Source: UBA1660 sp964462035 (GTDB lineage: Bacteria; Myxococcota_A; Polyangia; Polyangiales; Houyiibacteriaceae). From it: 64,000 nucleotides of DNA. The position numbers and the translations under genes were made by a program. The notes beneath the pieces are model-generated. The model saw nothing but the letters and a program-made list of their open reading frames with translations. It was not told the DNA's origin and searched no databases. Each line of letters begins with the position of its first letter. Position 1 is the first letter of the stretch. The stretch spans positions 1-64,000 of the forward strand of contig CAYXAP010000051.1 in NCBI GenBank assembly GCA_964462035.1, given 5' to 3'. Shown piece by piece: positions 1-9,314 of the stretch.

Positions 1-1169
1 GTCTGCCAGGGCACGTCGGGCCACCACTGGTCGAGCACGCGGGTGACCTCGGGCTCGACACTCTGGCCGGGCTTCGGCGTGAGCAGGCTGACGCCGGCTT
101 CGCGCGCCGCGACGACGGAGCGCTCGACGGGCTCGGTCCAGCCGTGGTTGGCGAGATCGAAGAGGCCCCAGTGGACGGGGATCATCACGTCGCCCTTCAC
201 CCACTGGTGCGCGTCGACGGCGTTCTCCGGGCCCAGGTGCCAGTCGGGCCAGGCCTTGTCGTAGGCGCCGACCTCGATCATCGTCACGTCGAAGGGGCCG
301 AGCCGCTCGCCGATCTCGCGCATGCCATCGAAGAGACCGGTGTCGCCGCTGAAGTAGACCTTGTGGCTGGTGCCGAGCAGGGCGTAGCCGGTCCAGAGCG
401 TCGCGTTCTGATCGAAGACCTGCCGACCGGACGCGTGCCGCGAGGGCACGGACACGAGCTCGACGGTCTCGCCGAACGAGTGCCGGTCCCACCAGTCGAC
501 GGTGACGACGCGCTCCTCGGGCACGCCCCAGTAGATCAGGTGGGCGCCGACGCCGAGGGGGACGACGAAGGTGGTGTCCCATGAAGCGATCGCCTCGATG
601 GTCGGGTAATCGAGGTGGTCGTAGTGGTCGTGGGAGATCAGCACCGCGTCGATGTCGGGGAGCTCGTCGAGACCGATCGGCGGCGGGTACCAGCGGCTCG
701 GGCCGAGCCAGGTGAGCGGCGAGCTCTTCTCGCCCCAGACCGGGTCGGTGAGGAAGACCTTCCCGTCGAGCTCGATGAGCATGGTCGAGTGGCCGAGCCA
801 GGTGATGCGCAGACCGGAGGGCGGCGGCTCGGCGAACGTCCCCGGCTCCGGTTCCACCACCGGGAGCGGCGAGGTCGGGACCGTGTAGTCGCTTCGCCGG
901 AAGAGCCCGGTGAACATGCCCATGGCGTCGTTCCAGAGCGGGTCCGGGTTCTCGAAGACACCGTCGGCCCATTGCGGTGAGGCCTCCATCGCCGCGCGTC
1001 GGTCACCCTCCGCGGCCTTGCCGAACGCGCGCCATCCGCTGACGACGACGACCAGGATGAAGAGGGCCAGGAGCGCGAGGAAGATGGCGAGCGTTCGCTT
1101 CGTGCGCGCGAAGCGCTTCCGCGTCTTCGGCTTCTCGTCGCTCTTCGTCTCGCGCTCGGGCTCGGCCAT
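1..1169 (-). CDS. NAPE-PLD-like metallo-beta-lactamase-fold hydrolase, membrane-anchored (3' end outside window)
   Basis: Probable zinc-dependent hydrolase of the metallo-beta-lactamase fold. The chain reads like N-acylphosphatidylethanolamine phospholipase D and its bacterial relatives: WLGHSTMLIELDG, the metal-binding HDHYDHLDY, FSGDTG, and a late IPVHWG histidine, in that order and spacing. NAPE-PLD enzymes cleave a phosphodiester of N-acylated phosphatidylethanolamine; the substrate here is inferred. The start is the ATG at 1169, followed by a charged stretch and one hydrophobic helix (about residues 24-43), so the catalytic domain is probably tethered to the inner membrane and faces the periplasm. 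The frame stays open to base 1, so the C-terminus is missing. It lies about 80 bp downstream of a lipoprotein gene on the same strand and may be the last gene of an operon starting near 4265. Fold sure; substrate unsure. Confidence 0.88.
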   Translation of the reverse strand, partial: MAEPERETKSDEKPKTRKRFARTKRTLAIFLALLALFILVVVVSGWRAFGKAAEGDRRAAMEASPQWADGVFENPDPLWNDAMGMFTGLFRRSDYTVPTSPLPVVEPEPGTFAEPPPSGLRITWLGHSTMLIELDGKVFLTDPVWGEKSSPLTWLGPSRWYPPPIGLDELPDIDAVLISHDHYDHLDYPTIEAIASWDTTFVVPLGVGAHLIYWGVPEERVVTVDWWDRHSFGETVELVSVPSRHASGRQVFDQNATLWTGYALLGTSHKVYFSGDTGLFDGMREIGERLGPFDVTMIEVGAYDKAWPDWHLGPENAVDAHQWVKGDVMIPVHWGLFDLANHGWTEPVERSVVAAREAGVSLLTPKPGQSVEPEVTRVLDQWWPDVPWQ

Positions 1170-1248
1170 CGATGCATCGTCGCGCGACCCCCGTCAGCGC
1201 AACGTCCGCATCAGACCGGCTCGAAGGTCGCCAGCGCAAGACGTGTCG

Positions 1249-2166
1249 TCATTCGCATGTCGATTCGCCGCCGGTGAAGCTGAACGCGGGGCCGTCCTCG
1301 TCGGGCAGCCACACGCGGTAGAAGCCACCGGGCATCAGCCGCTCGGGGATGGCGCAGCGCCGGACGTGCTCCTCGCAGCTCGGGTCGCAGGCGTCGTCGC
1401 GGCAGATGTCGACGTTCGGCTGGACGTAGATCTCGCCGCCGGCCGGGAGGTCGTCGGTGAGGCGCTCTTCGTAGATCACCGTGCAGGTGCCGTTGCCGGC
1501 AGGGCACTCGGCGCAGGTGTCGACGAGCTCGATCCAGCTGCGTTCGAGCTCTCCATCGACGCAGGCGGTGTCGAAGCGGTCGGGGCGGTTGCTGACGTCC
1601 GAGCTCCCGGTCGGGCACCCCTCCTGGAGCATCACGCACGCGGGCGGCGGGGGCACGAGACCGGAGTCGAAGTCGACGACGAGGTCGGCTGCCGGTGAGC
1701 CGTTGACGTCGAGTTGGTAGACGTCGCGCGGGAGCGGCGGCAGCTCGCACGAGGCCTCGATCTCGGGCTGGCACTCGGCGCACAGGGCGAGGCTCTCGCA
1801 GACACCGGTCTCGATCGAGATCCGGTTGCCGTCGACCCGCACCTGGCAGGTGGTGCGCTCCTCGCAGAAGCAGCCGGCGAAGCGCAGCGGCAGCGTGAAG
1901 GGCATCCGGGGCGGGATCAGCGGGTAGTCGAGACAGAGCAGCTCGGCGCGGCGCGGCGGACAGAGGTCGGGCGTTCCGGCGTCCGGCTCGCGGGGCAGGC
2001 CGGCATCACGGCGGGGTGGGGCGGGAACGCTCGAGTCGACGCGCTCGCCGGGCCCGGCGTCGACGGCGATCGTCCCATCGTCGCGCTCGTCCGGGTCGTT
2101 CTGATGAAAGAGGTAGCAGCCGCCGAGCAGGGTCACTGACACGAGCTGGCACAGGATTCGGAGCAT
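1249..2166 (-). CDS. Cys-rich lipoprotein, hypothetical
   Basis: Predicted exported lipoprotein of 305 residues. The N-terminus has a short hydrophobic segment ending in the lipobox LLGGC, then an Asp/Ala/Gly/Pro-rich linker (AVDAGPGE, PDAG) of the kind common in myxobacterial surface lipoproteins. The rest contains about 20 cysteines, many in pairs (CFCEERTTC, CAEC, CDPSC), suggesting a disulphide-stabilised domain. I recognise no catalytic motif or named family. It follows the ThrE-like gene by 28 bp on the same strand, so co-transcription is likely. The ATG at 2166 is chosen because it places the lipobox at the normal distance. Confidence 0.8.
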   Translation of the reverse strand: MLRILCQLVSVTLLGGCYLFHQNDPDERDDGTIAVDAGPGERVDSSVPAPPRRDAGLPREPDAGTPDLCPPRRAELLCLDYPLIPPRMPFTLPLRFAGCFCEERTTCQVRVDGNRISIETGVCESLALCAECQPEIEASCELPPLPRDVYQLDVNGSPAADLVVDFDSGLVPPPPACVMLQEGCPTGSSDVSNRPDRFDTACVDGELERSWIELVDTCAECPAGNGTCTVIYEERLTDDLPAGGEIYVQPNVDICRDDACDPSCEEHVRRCAIPERLMPGGFYRVWLPDEDGPAFSFTGGESTCE

Positions 2167-2194
2167 GTGCCGCAGGACAGCAAGAACCGCTCCG

Positions 2195-3430
2195 TCAGAG
2201 CGCCTTGCGCGGTGGGAGCGCGAGGTTGGCGATCATCAGCCCGGCCACGAGCGCGATGGCGACGATCGCCACGTCGAAGGCGGTGCTGATCGCGACCAGG
2301 AGGTTCTCGTCGAGGAAGGAGGTCACCGAGCGGAAGCCGAGCGAGCCGGGGACGAGCAACAGGATGCCGGGCACGATGAGTAGCGCCGCGGGCCGGTTCC
2401 GGAAGCGCGCGAAGGCGTTGCCGACGAGACCGAGGCCCAGAGTGGCCACGCCGGCCCCGACGTCCGGACCGGCGAACTGCACGCCGACGAGCCCCATGCC
2501 GTAGGCGACGCTGCTGGCGAGCGCGATCCATCCGAAGTCACGCGGCCTCGCCTCGAGCAGGACGGTCAGCGCGACCATCGAGCCCACCAGGCTCGTCGCC
2601 GTCACCCACAACGTCGGCGTGTCGGCCACCGCGGCGCCGGGGCCGACTCCGGGGACCAACCCCGCGAGCTCTCCACCGAGCGCCGCGCCGAAGCCGAGCA
2701 TGAGGAAGGCGACCAGTGCCTTCGCCAGTCGAGCCGTGCCGCTCACCAGATGCCCGGATGCGATCTCGTTCATCGCGATGGTGAGCGTGAGGCCCGGCAC
2801 CAGCATGATGATCCCGGCGACGCCCACCACCGGCACCGCGACGCTCGGGTCGATCAGGGTGCCCAGCGCGCCGCCGCCTGCGGCGACCAGCGCGCCGAGC
2901 GGTAGCGTGAGCCGGAGCAACGGTGCCGAGCGCTCGGCGAGGATCTCGAGGATCCCGACCGCCAGTCCAGCGAGGGCGGCGAGGATGGCGGTCGGCTGGT
3001 TGCCGCCGAGCAGGAACGCGATGGTGAACGCGACGATCGAGTGGGCCGCCAGCCGGGCTGCGGTCGGATAGAGAGGCTTGCGACCAACGATGGCGCTGAC
3101 CCGCTTCGACCCCTCCTGAGGCGACACGGTGCCCTCGGCGACTTCCTGCACGAGCTCGTCGAGCTCGGCGAGCCGGCTCAGGTCGAGCTCCTTCTGCCGG
3201 GGCGTGACCATCACCGTGCGCTGGCGCGGCGGCTCGCCGAAGCTCGCGAGGATGACCGTCGGCGTCGTGAACGACTGCACCGGTAGGTCGAGGCGCTCGC
3301 TCATCGCTTCGAGCATCGTCTCCAACCGATCGGCCGGCATGCCGTACGCGTGCAGCGCACGCGTCAGGTCGAGCACGAAGATCAGACGCGGATCGTCGAC
3401 GTCACCGCTGGGTGGATTCGAGATGCGCAT
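2195..3430 (-). CDS. Threonine/serine exporter (ThrE) family protein
   Basis: Inner-membrane protein of 411 residues with the ThrE architecture: a cytoplasmic N-terminal region of about 130 residues (LDLTRALHAYGMPADRLE, with AMSERLDL and FTTPTVILASF), then roughly ten hydrophobic helices in two halves. The first half carries VPGLTLTIAMNEIASGH and the second VPGILLLVPGS, both characteristic of the DUF1212/ThrE and DUF3815 (ThrE_2) domains, here fused in one chain as in Corynebacterium ThrE. Family members export threonine and serine by proton-motive force; substrate is inferred from family. It sits 13 bp downstream of an AHL-lactonase-like gene and 28 bp upstream of a lipoprotein gene. Together these could be a small export/quorum-quenching operon, although the link is only positional. 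Confidence 0.9.
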   Translation of the reverse strand: MRISNPPSGDVDDPRLIFVLDLTRALHAYGMPADRLETMLEAMSERLDLPVQSFTTPTVILASFGEPPRQRTVMVTPRQKELDLSRLAELDELVQEVAEGTVSPQEGSKRVSAIVGRKPLYPTAARLAAHSIVAFTIAFLLGGNQPTAILAALAGLAVGILEILAERSAPLLRLTLPLGALVAAGGGALGTLIDPSVAVPVVGVAGIIMLVPGLTLTIAMNEIASGHLVSGTARLAKALVAFLMLGFGAALGGELAGLVPGVGPGAAVADTPTLWVTATSLVGSMVALTVLLEARPRDFGWIALASSVAYGMGLVGVQFAGPDVGAGVATLGLGLVGNAFARFRNRPAALLIVPGILLLVPGSLGFRSVTSFLDENLLVAISTAFDVAIVAIALVAGLMIANLALPPRKAL

Positions 3431-3443
3431 GGGGCCGTGGAGC

Positions 3444-4265
3444 TCAGCCGCGGAGCGCGGCGAGCTCGGCCGGGTCGTGCGCGCAGAAGACCTGCACGTC
3501 CTCGTGGCCGTAGCGGAGCTCGCGGAGTCGCTCGAGGTTGGCGAGGCGCAAGTCGTGGTCGATGGCGGCGGCCTTCTGGAAGAACCGGAAGCCGGCGGTG
3601 CAGGTCATCGGCTGCTCCATCTCGCCGCGATAGAAGTAGGCGTCACCGGCGTGGATGAGCCAACCCTCGGCGCCGGTGTCGACGGCGACCGCCGTGTGAC
3701 CCCGGGTGTGGCCCGGCATCGGGAGGAGAAGGAACTCGGGGGGCAGCCCGTCGAGCTCGCGCACGATGTCGAAGCCGCGCCAGGGCTCGCCCTCGGGGGT
3801 GTAGCTGCGCCAGATCGGGTCGTGGTCCCACTGCAGCGGGCGGTAGCGCCGCTTCTCCGCCTTGGTGGGCGGATCGAGCGCGGCGTTCTTCTCGTCGGCG
3901 AGCAGGTGCACCTTCGCCTCGGGAAAGTCGGTGAGCCCACCGGCGTGGTCGAAGTCCAAGTGGGTCAGGACGATGTGCCGCACGTCGCGCTTGTCGAAGC
4001 CCATCGCCTCGATCTGGCGGATGGCGGTCATCTCCTCGTCGAGAACCGGCTTCATCAGGTGCCGAACCGGACCCATGCGCTCCACCGGGTTGCGCATGTC
4101 CTGGAGCCCGAGGCCGGTGTCCACGAGCACCAGGCCCGAGCTCTCGGTCTCGATCAGCAGGCAGTGGCAGACGATCTCCGCCCGCGAGAAGATGCCGCCT
4201 TCGCCCTGTAGCCAGCGACGAAAGCGCGGGCAGATGGTCCCGCAGCTCAGGTGATGGATCTTCAT
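3444..4265 (-). CDS. Metallo-beta-lactamase-fold hydrolase, N-acyl homoserine lactonase-like
   Basis: Soluble zinc hydrolase of 273 residues without a signal peptide. The N-terminus (MKIHHLSCGTICPRF) and the order of metal motifs, HLDFDHAGG (about residue 102), PGHTRGHTA and HAGDAYF, match the AHL-lactonase branch of the metallo-beta-lactamase fold. In AiiA the first motif is HLHFDHAGG; here the second histidine is Asp, a substitution also seen in relatives whose substrates are not known. Lactone opening is therefore a family-based guess. It is the first gene of a same-strand set with ThrE 13 bp downstream. A lactonase degrades acyl-homoserine lactone signals in the cytoplasm, which could fit interference with prey or neighbour signalling. 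Confidence 0.88.
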   Translation of the reverse strand: MKIHHLSCGTICPRFRRWLQGEGGIFSRAEIVCHCLLIETESSGLVLVDTGLGLQDMRNPVERMGPVRHLMKPVLDEEMTAIRQIEAMGFDKRDVRHIVLTHLDFDHAGGLTDFPEAKVHLLADEKNAALDPPTKAEKRRYRPLQWDHDPIWRSYTPEGEPWRGFDIVRELDGLPPEFLLLPMPGHTRGHTAVAVDTGAEGWLIHAGDAYFYRGEMEQPMTCTAGFRFFQKAAAIDHDLRLANLERLRELRYGHEDVQVFCAHDPAELAALRG

Positions 4266-4321
4266 GGCCCACCCATCCCACGATGGGCGGCCCTGGGCAA
4301 TGGAACCCGGCTACCCGCGGC

Positions 4322-6649
4322 TCAGCCGCCCGAACACATGCTGGCGATGGCGATGGCGCCTTCGCAGAAGGTCAGCGAGTCGTTGATGCAGCCGCCGGAG
4401 CTGGGGCACCACGAGCAGAAGCCGTCGCCCGCGCAGCTCCCACACTCCATGTGGCCCGAGCAGTCCACGCACGCGGAGCGCTCCACGGCGAAGTCGCCCG
4501 CGCAGCCCACCTCCGCGCCCACGCAGGCCCCGTCGCACCAGCCGCAGTTGGGCTCCTGGGTGCAGCTGTCGCAGTCCACCTGCATGTTGCAGGGGTCGTC
4601 GACCGGGTTGCAGATCGCCTCGACCACACCACCGCATTCCCCGGCGCGGTCGCAGTTCAGGCACCCCACGTCCGGGCACCAGCCGCAGGCGAGCGAGCTC
4701 CCGTTGCAGTCGGACTCGGTGGTGATCAGCTGGCAGCCGCTGTCGTCGAGGGCGCCCTGGCAGATGCCGCCGGCGAGGCAGAAGGTGCCCTCCGGGCAAT
4801 CGCTGGTGGTCGTGCAGTCCCAGGGCGTCGCCATCGGCTCGACGCAGCGACCAGCCGGTGAGCACTCTTGGCCCCCCGCGCAGTCGGCCGAGCTCTCACA
4901 GTCACCGACCGGCTCGCAGGCGTCCATGCCGGCGCAGGCGTCGGCGTTCTGCTCCGGGTTGTAGACGCAGGGGCAGTTGTCCTCGTCGTCGTCGAAGCAG
5001 TCGTGGTCGCGGTCCTCGGCGCCGATGCCCACCGCGGCGAAGGCGTCGAGCAGATGGCCGCACTCCTCGTAGGTGAGCTCGGCGGCGCCCGTGCCTTCGA
5101 TCATGTCGAGGGCGGAGCGGCGAACGCCCGTCCGGTACTCGAGGAAGACGCTGCTCGCGTGGAGGTAGTTGGTCAGCGTTCGGTAGACCACGTGGGCCAC
5201 CTTCTCGACGCCGATGCTCTGGACCGTGATGCCGCTGACGGTGTGCGTGCCGCCGACGGAGGCCAGGTAGACCGCGTGGTTCGGGATGCCGCTGTTGATG
5301 TGCACGCCGTGGTAGTCGGTGTCCTCGCTGTACCAGGGGGTGCAGAAGCCGCCGATGCAGGCGAGCTCGCCGCACTCCGTGTCACTCGCGCACGTGCGCT
5401 CGGTGGCCGGGTCGTAGAAGTGCGCCATGTGGTGCGGCTGTCGACCGTCGACCTCGCCGAGCTCCGCCGGTGGGTAGACCAGGTCTCGGAGCGTTCCCGT
5501 GGCGGTGGCCTCGCCCATGGTCCAGTTGCCGTCGACGAAGGCGCCGAAGACATCGGCCATGCTCTCGTTGAGCGCGCCGGATTGGCCCATGTACTCGAGG
5601 GCCGCGGTGTACTGGACCATGCCGTGGACGAGCTCGTGGGCCGTGACGTCGGCGGCGACCAGATCGGGATGGAAGACCATGAGCGCGTTCTCGCCATCCC
5701 AGAAGGCGTTGAGGTCGTCCGTGTAGTCGACGTACGAGACGAGCTCGAGGCCCATGTCGTCGAGGCTGTCGCGACCGTGGGTGTCGTCGAGGTAGGTGTA
5801 GACGCTCTGCAGGTGGCTGTGCATCGCGGTCGCGGCGTCGGTGGGCACGACCCCCGAGACCAGGCCGTCTTCGGTGTATTGGAGCTCGGCGTTGGCGAGG
5901 TAGGCCTCCCAGCTCTCGGCGGTCGAGATGTCCACCGGCGCCAACGAACGCGTCTTCTCGAGGTAGCCATCCGGGTGCCGGTCGTGCGCCGCGAGGATGC
6001 TGCCGCTCTGCGCGTCGACGAAGACGCGCACGTGGGTGTTGCTGAGCGCGGGGCCGCGCACGAGCATCGTCCACGCGAGATGGGTGCTGGTCCGGCGGCC
6101 GGAGAAGAGCCCGGGGTTGTAGCCGACGAGCTGGCCGGAGCCGCCGAGGATCGCCGTGGGCAGCTTCAACGCTTCGCGGGCGGCGGCGAGCGCCTGGGTC
6201 TCGTCGAGGACCGGGTCGCCGAGCGGGGCGGATGGGTCGGGCACCACACCGGCGGCTACGTAGGTCACCTGGTCGCCTTCCACGTGGACGATCACCTGGG
6301 ACCCCCACACCGGGCGCCCATCCTGGGTGCCGTCGTAGACCACGGTGTCGCCGCTGCCGTCCGGGTCCGGCCGCGCCTGCGGACGGATGACGAGATCCGC
6401 GCGGTCGACGCCGAGCAGGCTGCCGTAGCGCTCGAGGAAGTCGGTTGCGCGGGCGTGGGGGGTCGCGCCGGTCACGCTCACTCGAGTCGTGATGCTTCGG
6501 GCGCGCCCATCGGCCGTGCGCGCGATCGAGGTCGGCGCGGTCGCTTCCGCTTCGAGCTGCTCGAGCAGCGTCGGGTCGGGCGCTGGCTCGTTCGTGCACG
6601 CGACCAGCAGTAGCAGCGCCAGAACGCGCATCCCCCGACTCGACCTCAT
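4322..6649 (-). CDS. Secreted M4 (thermolysin-family) metalloprotease with Cys-rich C-terminal modules
   Basis: Predicted exported zinc endopeptidase of 775 residues. A lipoprotein-type signal (LALLLLVACT) is followed by an FTP/PepSY-type propeptide (about residues 40-230) that normally inhibits the enzyme until cleavage. The catalytic domain has HELVHGMVQYTAALEY (zinc ligands and Glu, about residue 337), the third ligand in NESMADVFG, and the active-site His in GVHINSGIPNHAVYLAS. Between the zinc helix and that His is an extra cysteine-bearing loop (about 28 residues) not found in thermolysin. After the peptidase comes an acidic DRDHDCFDDDEDNCPC segment resembling a calcium-binding thrombospondin type-3 repeat, then about 200 residues of Cys-rich modules. 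Upstream and downstream genes are unrelated, so it is probably monocistronic. It likely acts at or outside the cell surface in prey or protein degradation. Confidence 0.93.
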   Translation of the reverse strand: MRSSRGMRVLALLLLVACTNEPAPDPTLLEQLEAEATAPTSIARTADGRARSITTRVSVTGATPHARATDFLERYGSLLGVDRADLVIRPQARPDPDGSGDTVVYDGTQDGRPVWGSQVIVHVEGDQVTYVAAGVVPDPSAPLGDPVLDETQALAAAREALKLPTAILGGSGQLVGYNPGLFSGRRTSTHLAWTMLVRGPALSNTHVRVFVDAQSGSILAAHDRHPDGYLEKTRSLAPVDISTAESWEAYLANAELQYTEDGLVSGVVPTDAATAMHSHLQSVYTYLDDTHGRDSLDDMGLELVSYVDYTDDLNAFWDGENALMVFHPDLVAADVTAHELVHGMVQYTAALEYMGQSGALNESMADVFGAFVDGNWTMGEATATGTLRDLVYPPAELGEVDGRQPHHMAHFYDPATERTCASDTECGELACIGGFCTPWYSEDTDYHGVHINSGIPNHAVYLASVGGTHTVSGITVQSIGVEKVAHVVYRTLTNYLHASSVFLEYRTGVRRSALDMIEGTGAAELTYEECGHLLDAFAAVGIGAEDRDHDCFDDDEDNCPCVYNPEQNADACAGMDACEPVGDCESSADCAGGQECSPAGRCVEPMATPWDCTTTSDCPEGTFCLAGGICQGALDDSGCQLITTESDCNGSSLACGWCPDVGCLNCDRAGECGGVVEAICNPVDDPCNMQVDCDSCTQEPNCGWCDGACVGAEVGCAGDFAVERSACVDCSGHMECGSCAGDGFCSWCPSSGGCINDSLTFCEGAIAIASMCSGG

Positions 6650-6707
6650 CCCCTCCTTCTAGCAGCGATGGACGGACCGGCCCACGCCGGAACCGGACGA
6701 CGTATGA

Positions 6708-7196
6708 CTACCAGCCGTGGGTGCCGGGACCACCCTTGAAGGGTCCGACGACGTCGCGCGTGATCCAGCCGCCGTAGAACGCACCCGCCTGCGCCGTGAC
6801 CCGTTCGTCGTCCACGAAGCACGCGTCCACGCGACCGGGGTAGAACGCGAGGTAGCGCGCGAGCGCGCCGTACGTGTCGGTGGGTTCGGGGTAGGTCCAG
6901 ACCGCTCGCTCGAAGCGTCGGCCGTCGACCACCACGTCGTAGTAGCGGGCGATGCCCTTCCACTCGCAGAAGGACTGGCCGCCGACGGATTCGAGAAGGT
7001 CCATCCGGACGTCGTCCGGCGGCAGGTACCAGCCCGGCGGGTGGCTCGTCTCGAGCAAGCGCATGGCGTTCGTGGTGTCCGCGATGGTGACGCCGCCCGC
7101 CACGACCCGGACTCGCCGCTCACTCGGTTCGAGCCGGGGTGGCCTCGGATAGTCCCAGACCGACTCTTGCCCAGGCCCCGGCGTCTCGCGCTGCAT
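6708..7196 (-). CDS. DUF427 domain protein
   Basis: Small cytoplasmic protein of 162 residues made of one DUF427 domain. Typical family features are visible: RRVRVVAGGVTIADT, the ETSHPPGWYLPPDDV stretch, the CEWKG motif and YDVVVDGRRFERAVWTYP, then FYPGRVDACFVDDERV. DUF427 proteins have a beta-tent fold of unknown biochemical function and are widespread in actinobacteria and myxobacteria. The gene lies 58 bp upstream of the M4 protease on the same strand, but no functional link is evident. The ATG at 7196 places the start just before the conserved VWDYPRPP segment. Confidence 0.88.
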   Translation of the reverse strand: MQRETPGPGQESVWDYPRPPRLEPSERRVRVVAGGVTIADTTNAMRLLETSHPPGWYLPPDDVRMDLLESVGGQSFCEWKGIARYYDVVVDGRRFERAVWTYPEPTDTYGALARYLAFYPGRVDACFVDDERVTAQAGAFYGGWITRDVVGPFKGGPGTHGW

Positions 7197-7408
7197 GTCC
7201 CGATGCTGGGGCGAATCGGTCGGGGCGCCAAGGCCGGCCGATCGCCCCCGACGGGGTGGGAGCGACGGAGACCCCTTTAGCCGGCGAGGTGACCACTCGA
7301 TCCGCCACCGGGGTGTCGGGACCCTGGTGGAACGGGCGAGATCCTTCGGTGATCCGCCGATCGTCCTCTGGATCTGCGCTGGCCCCGGTCTTGCACACGT
7401 TGTCCCAC

Positions 7409-9175
7409 ATGTGTGTAGCTCGCCGACTCTCCGTGATTCTCGCCCTGGCCCTCGGGGCCTGTGGAACCCCTGCCGAGACCTCCCCGGACGCCGAGGACGC
7501 GGTCGCCTTCGTCGACGGCAAGACCGACGACAGCGGCTACAGCGAGTGCGAGCTCGAGACCGCGGTCGCGCACCTGAACGACCCGGCGACCACGGTCGAC
7601 GGTCTGCGCGCCGACGGGATGCACAGCCGAGCGGCGCGGAACCTCATCGAGCACCGTGACGGCCCCGACGGCGTCGCCGGGACCGATGACGACGATCTCT
7701 TCGACGACATCGTCGAGGTCGACGACGTCTACTACGTCGGTCCGGTCGCCATCAGCCAGCTCGTGGCCATCGTCGCCGACCTCTGTGTCGCGCCGACCGA
7801 CTCGAGCGTCGAGGTCTTCCTCTCGCCGCAGCCCAAGGAGGTCTCGCACCTCGCTCGCGCGGTCGAGCTGATCGACGGCGCGACGCGCAGCATCGACGTG
7901 GCGATGTACTCCTTCCGCGACAGCGACATCGAGGCTGCCCTCGGCCGGGCCATCGACCGCGGCGTCCGCGTGCGCCTCATCCTCGAGAAGGCCAACGAGG
8001 ACCGTACCGATCCCGAGGGGAGCCTCAGCGCTGGCCTCGAGGACGCGGGCATGGACGTTCGCTACGTGAACAAGATCATGCACCACAAGTTCCTGCTCGT
8101 GGACGGCCCGCAGGACCGCGCCGACCAGGCCTCCGAGTCGATCCTCATGACCGGCAGCGCCAACTGGTCCTACAGCGCCGCGACCCGCTACGACGAGAAC
8201 ACGCTGGTCTTCACCAACCACCCGGAGCTCGCGCTCCGCTACCAGCGTGAGTTCGACTTCGTCTGGGGTCACAGCCGCGACTTCGTCTGGGGCGACTACG
8301 ACCAGGTCTTCACCACGCCCATCGAGGACGCGGCCATCGAGGCCGCCGACCAGACCGACCTCGAGGCGCTCTTCACCAGCGCGAACTTCCGCACCTACGA
8401 GTCCTCGCGCTACGGCTGGACTTTCTCCCGCGAGCGCGGCAACGCCGAGGTCGCGAACCGCCTCGTCGAGCTCATCGAGGGCGCGACCGACCGCATCCTC
8501 ATCGCCAGCGGTCACCTCCGCTCGCGGCAGGTCGCGGAGGCGCTCCTCGCGAAGGTCCAGGCCAACCCGACCATGGACGTCCGGGTCTACCTCGACGCCC
8601 AGGAGTTCCTGAGCGAGTGGTACCACGGCGAGCAGGTCGCCGACCGCGAGGACTGCCTCGCCGAGGCCGAGGGCAGCGACGCCCGCACCGAGGACTGCCT
8701 CGACTACGGCTTCCTCTACGCCTACGAGCTCGTTCAGGCCGGCGTCGACGTCCGCTTCAAGTACTACAGCTACCGCTGGCACTACTCCTACGCGGAGCAG
8801 ATGCATCACAAGTACCTGATCATCGACGACCAGCTCGTCACCGGCAGCTACAACCTCTCGGCCAACGCCGAGTACGACACCCTCGAGAACGTCGTCGTGC
8901 TTCGCGGCCTCCGTTTCGCGACCGTCGTCGACCGCTTCGCCGCGAACTTCGCCACCCTCTGGGAGACGGGCCGCGCCGAGGGCCTCTACGACGACCTGAT
9001 GGCCGACGTCCTCGAGGGCGACGACAGCTTCCCGATCGTCTTCGACTCGATGGCGCTCACCTGGGACGAGGTCGACGCGCTCAAGAACGCGATGCGAGAC
9101 GCCTGCTCGGAGATCAACGCCGAGGACTTCCGCAACCACCCCGAGCGCCACTACACCTGCAACCCGGCGAACTGA
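7409..9175 (+). CDS. Phospholipase D-like lipoprotein with two HKD motifs
   Basis: Predicted exported enzyme of 588 residues. The ATG at 7409 gives a lipoprotein signal (LSVILALALGACGT); the longer open frame upstream lacks any signal-like start. After a linker and a helix-hairpin-helix-like stretch (about residues 45-120) come two PLD domains. The first HKD motif is MHHKFLLVDG with GSANWS, the second MHHKYLIIDD with GSYNLS, both with His, Lys and Asp intact. Such enzymes hydrolyse or transfer phosphodiesters in phospholipids or nucleic acid. It resembles the secreted PLD-like domain protein type of myxobacteria, probably anchored to the envelope. The downstream LysR gene is convergent and the intergenic 139 bp hold no clear terminator. 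Substrate not predictable from sequence alone. Confidence 0.9.
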   Translation: MCVARRLSVILALALGACGTPAETSPDAEDAVAFVDGKTDDSGYSECELETAVAHLNDPATTVDGLRADGMHSRAARNLIEHRDGPDGVAGTDDDDLFDDIVEVDDVYYVGPVAISQLVAIVADLCVAPTDSSVEVFLSPQPKEVSHLARAVELIDGATRSIDVAMYSFRDSDIEAALGRAIDRGVRVRLILEKANEDRTDPEGSLSAGLEDAGMDVRYVNKIMHHKFLLVDGPQDRADQASESILMTGSANWSYSAATRYDENTLVFTNHPELALRYQREFDFVWGHSRDFVWGDYDQVFTTPIEDAAIEAADQTDLEALFTSANFRTYESSRYGWTFSRERGNAEVANRLVELIEGATDRILIASGHLRSRQVAEALLAKVQANPTMDVRVYLDAQEFLSEWYHGEQVADREDCLAEAEGSDARTEDCLDYGFLYAYELVQAGVDVRFKYYSYRWHYSYAEQMHHKYLIIDDQLVTGSYNLSANAEYDTLENVVVLRGLRFATVVDRFAANFATLWETGRAEGLYDDLMADVLEGDDSFPIVFDSMALTWDEVDALKNAMRDACSEINAEDFRNHPERHYTCNPAN

Positions 9176-9314
9176 GTTTCTGGGGGGCTCTTGAAGAGGA
9201 CCCCGGCTCGTCGGGAGTGAATCCCTCCTCGCCTCCCCAAGAAGCTGAAGGAATCGCGCCGTAGGCGCTCGGTGCGTCCTCGCGTTTGCTCGTCCTCCGT
9301 GGCCGGCTCGCGCG

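Noticed and set aside
7380..7395. Possible sigma-54 box TGGCCC-N5-TTGCA before the PLD lipoprotein gene
   Set aside because: GG-N10-GC with partial flanks is frequent in GC-rich DNA; it has no dyad upstream and would start transcription almost at the ATG.
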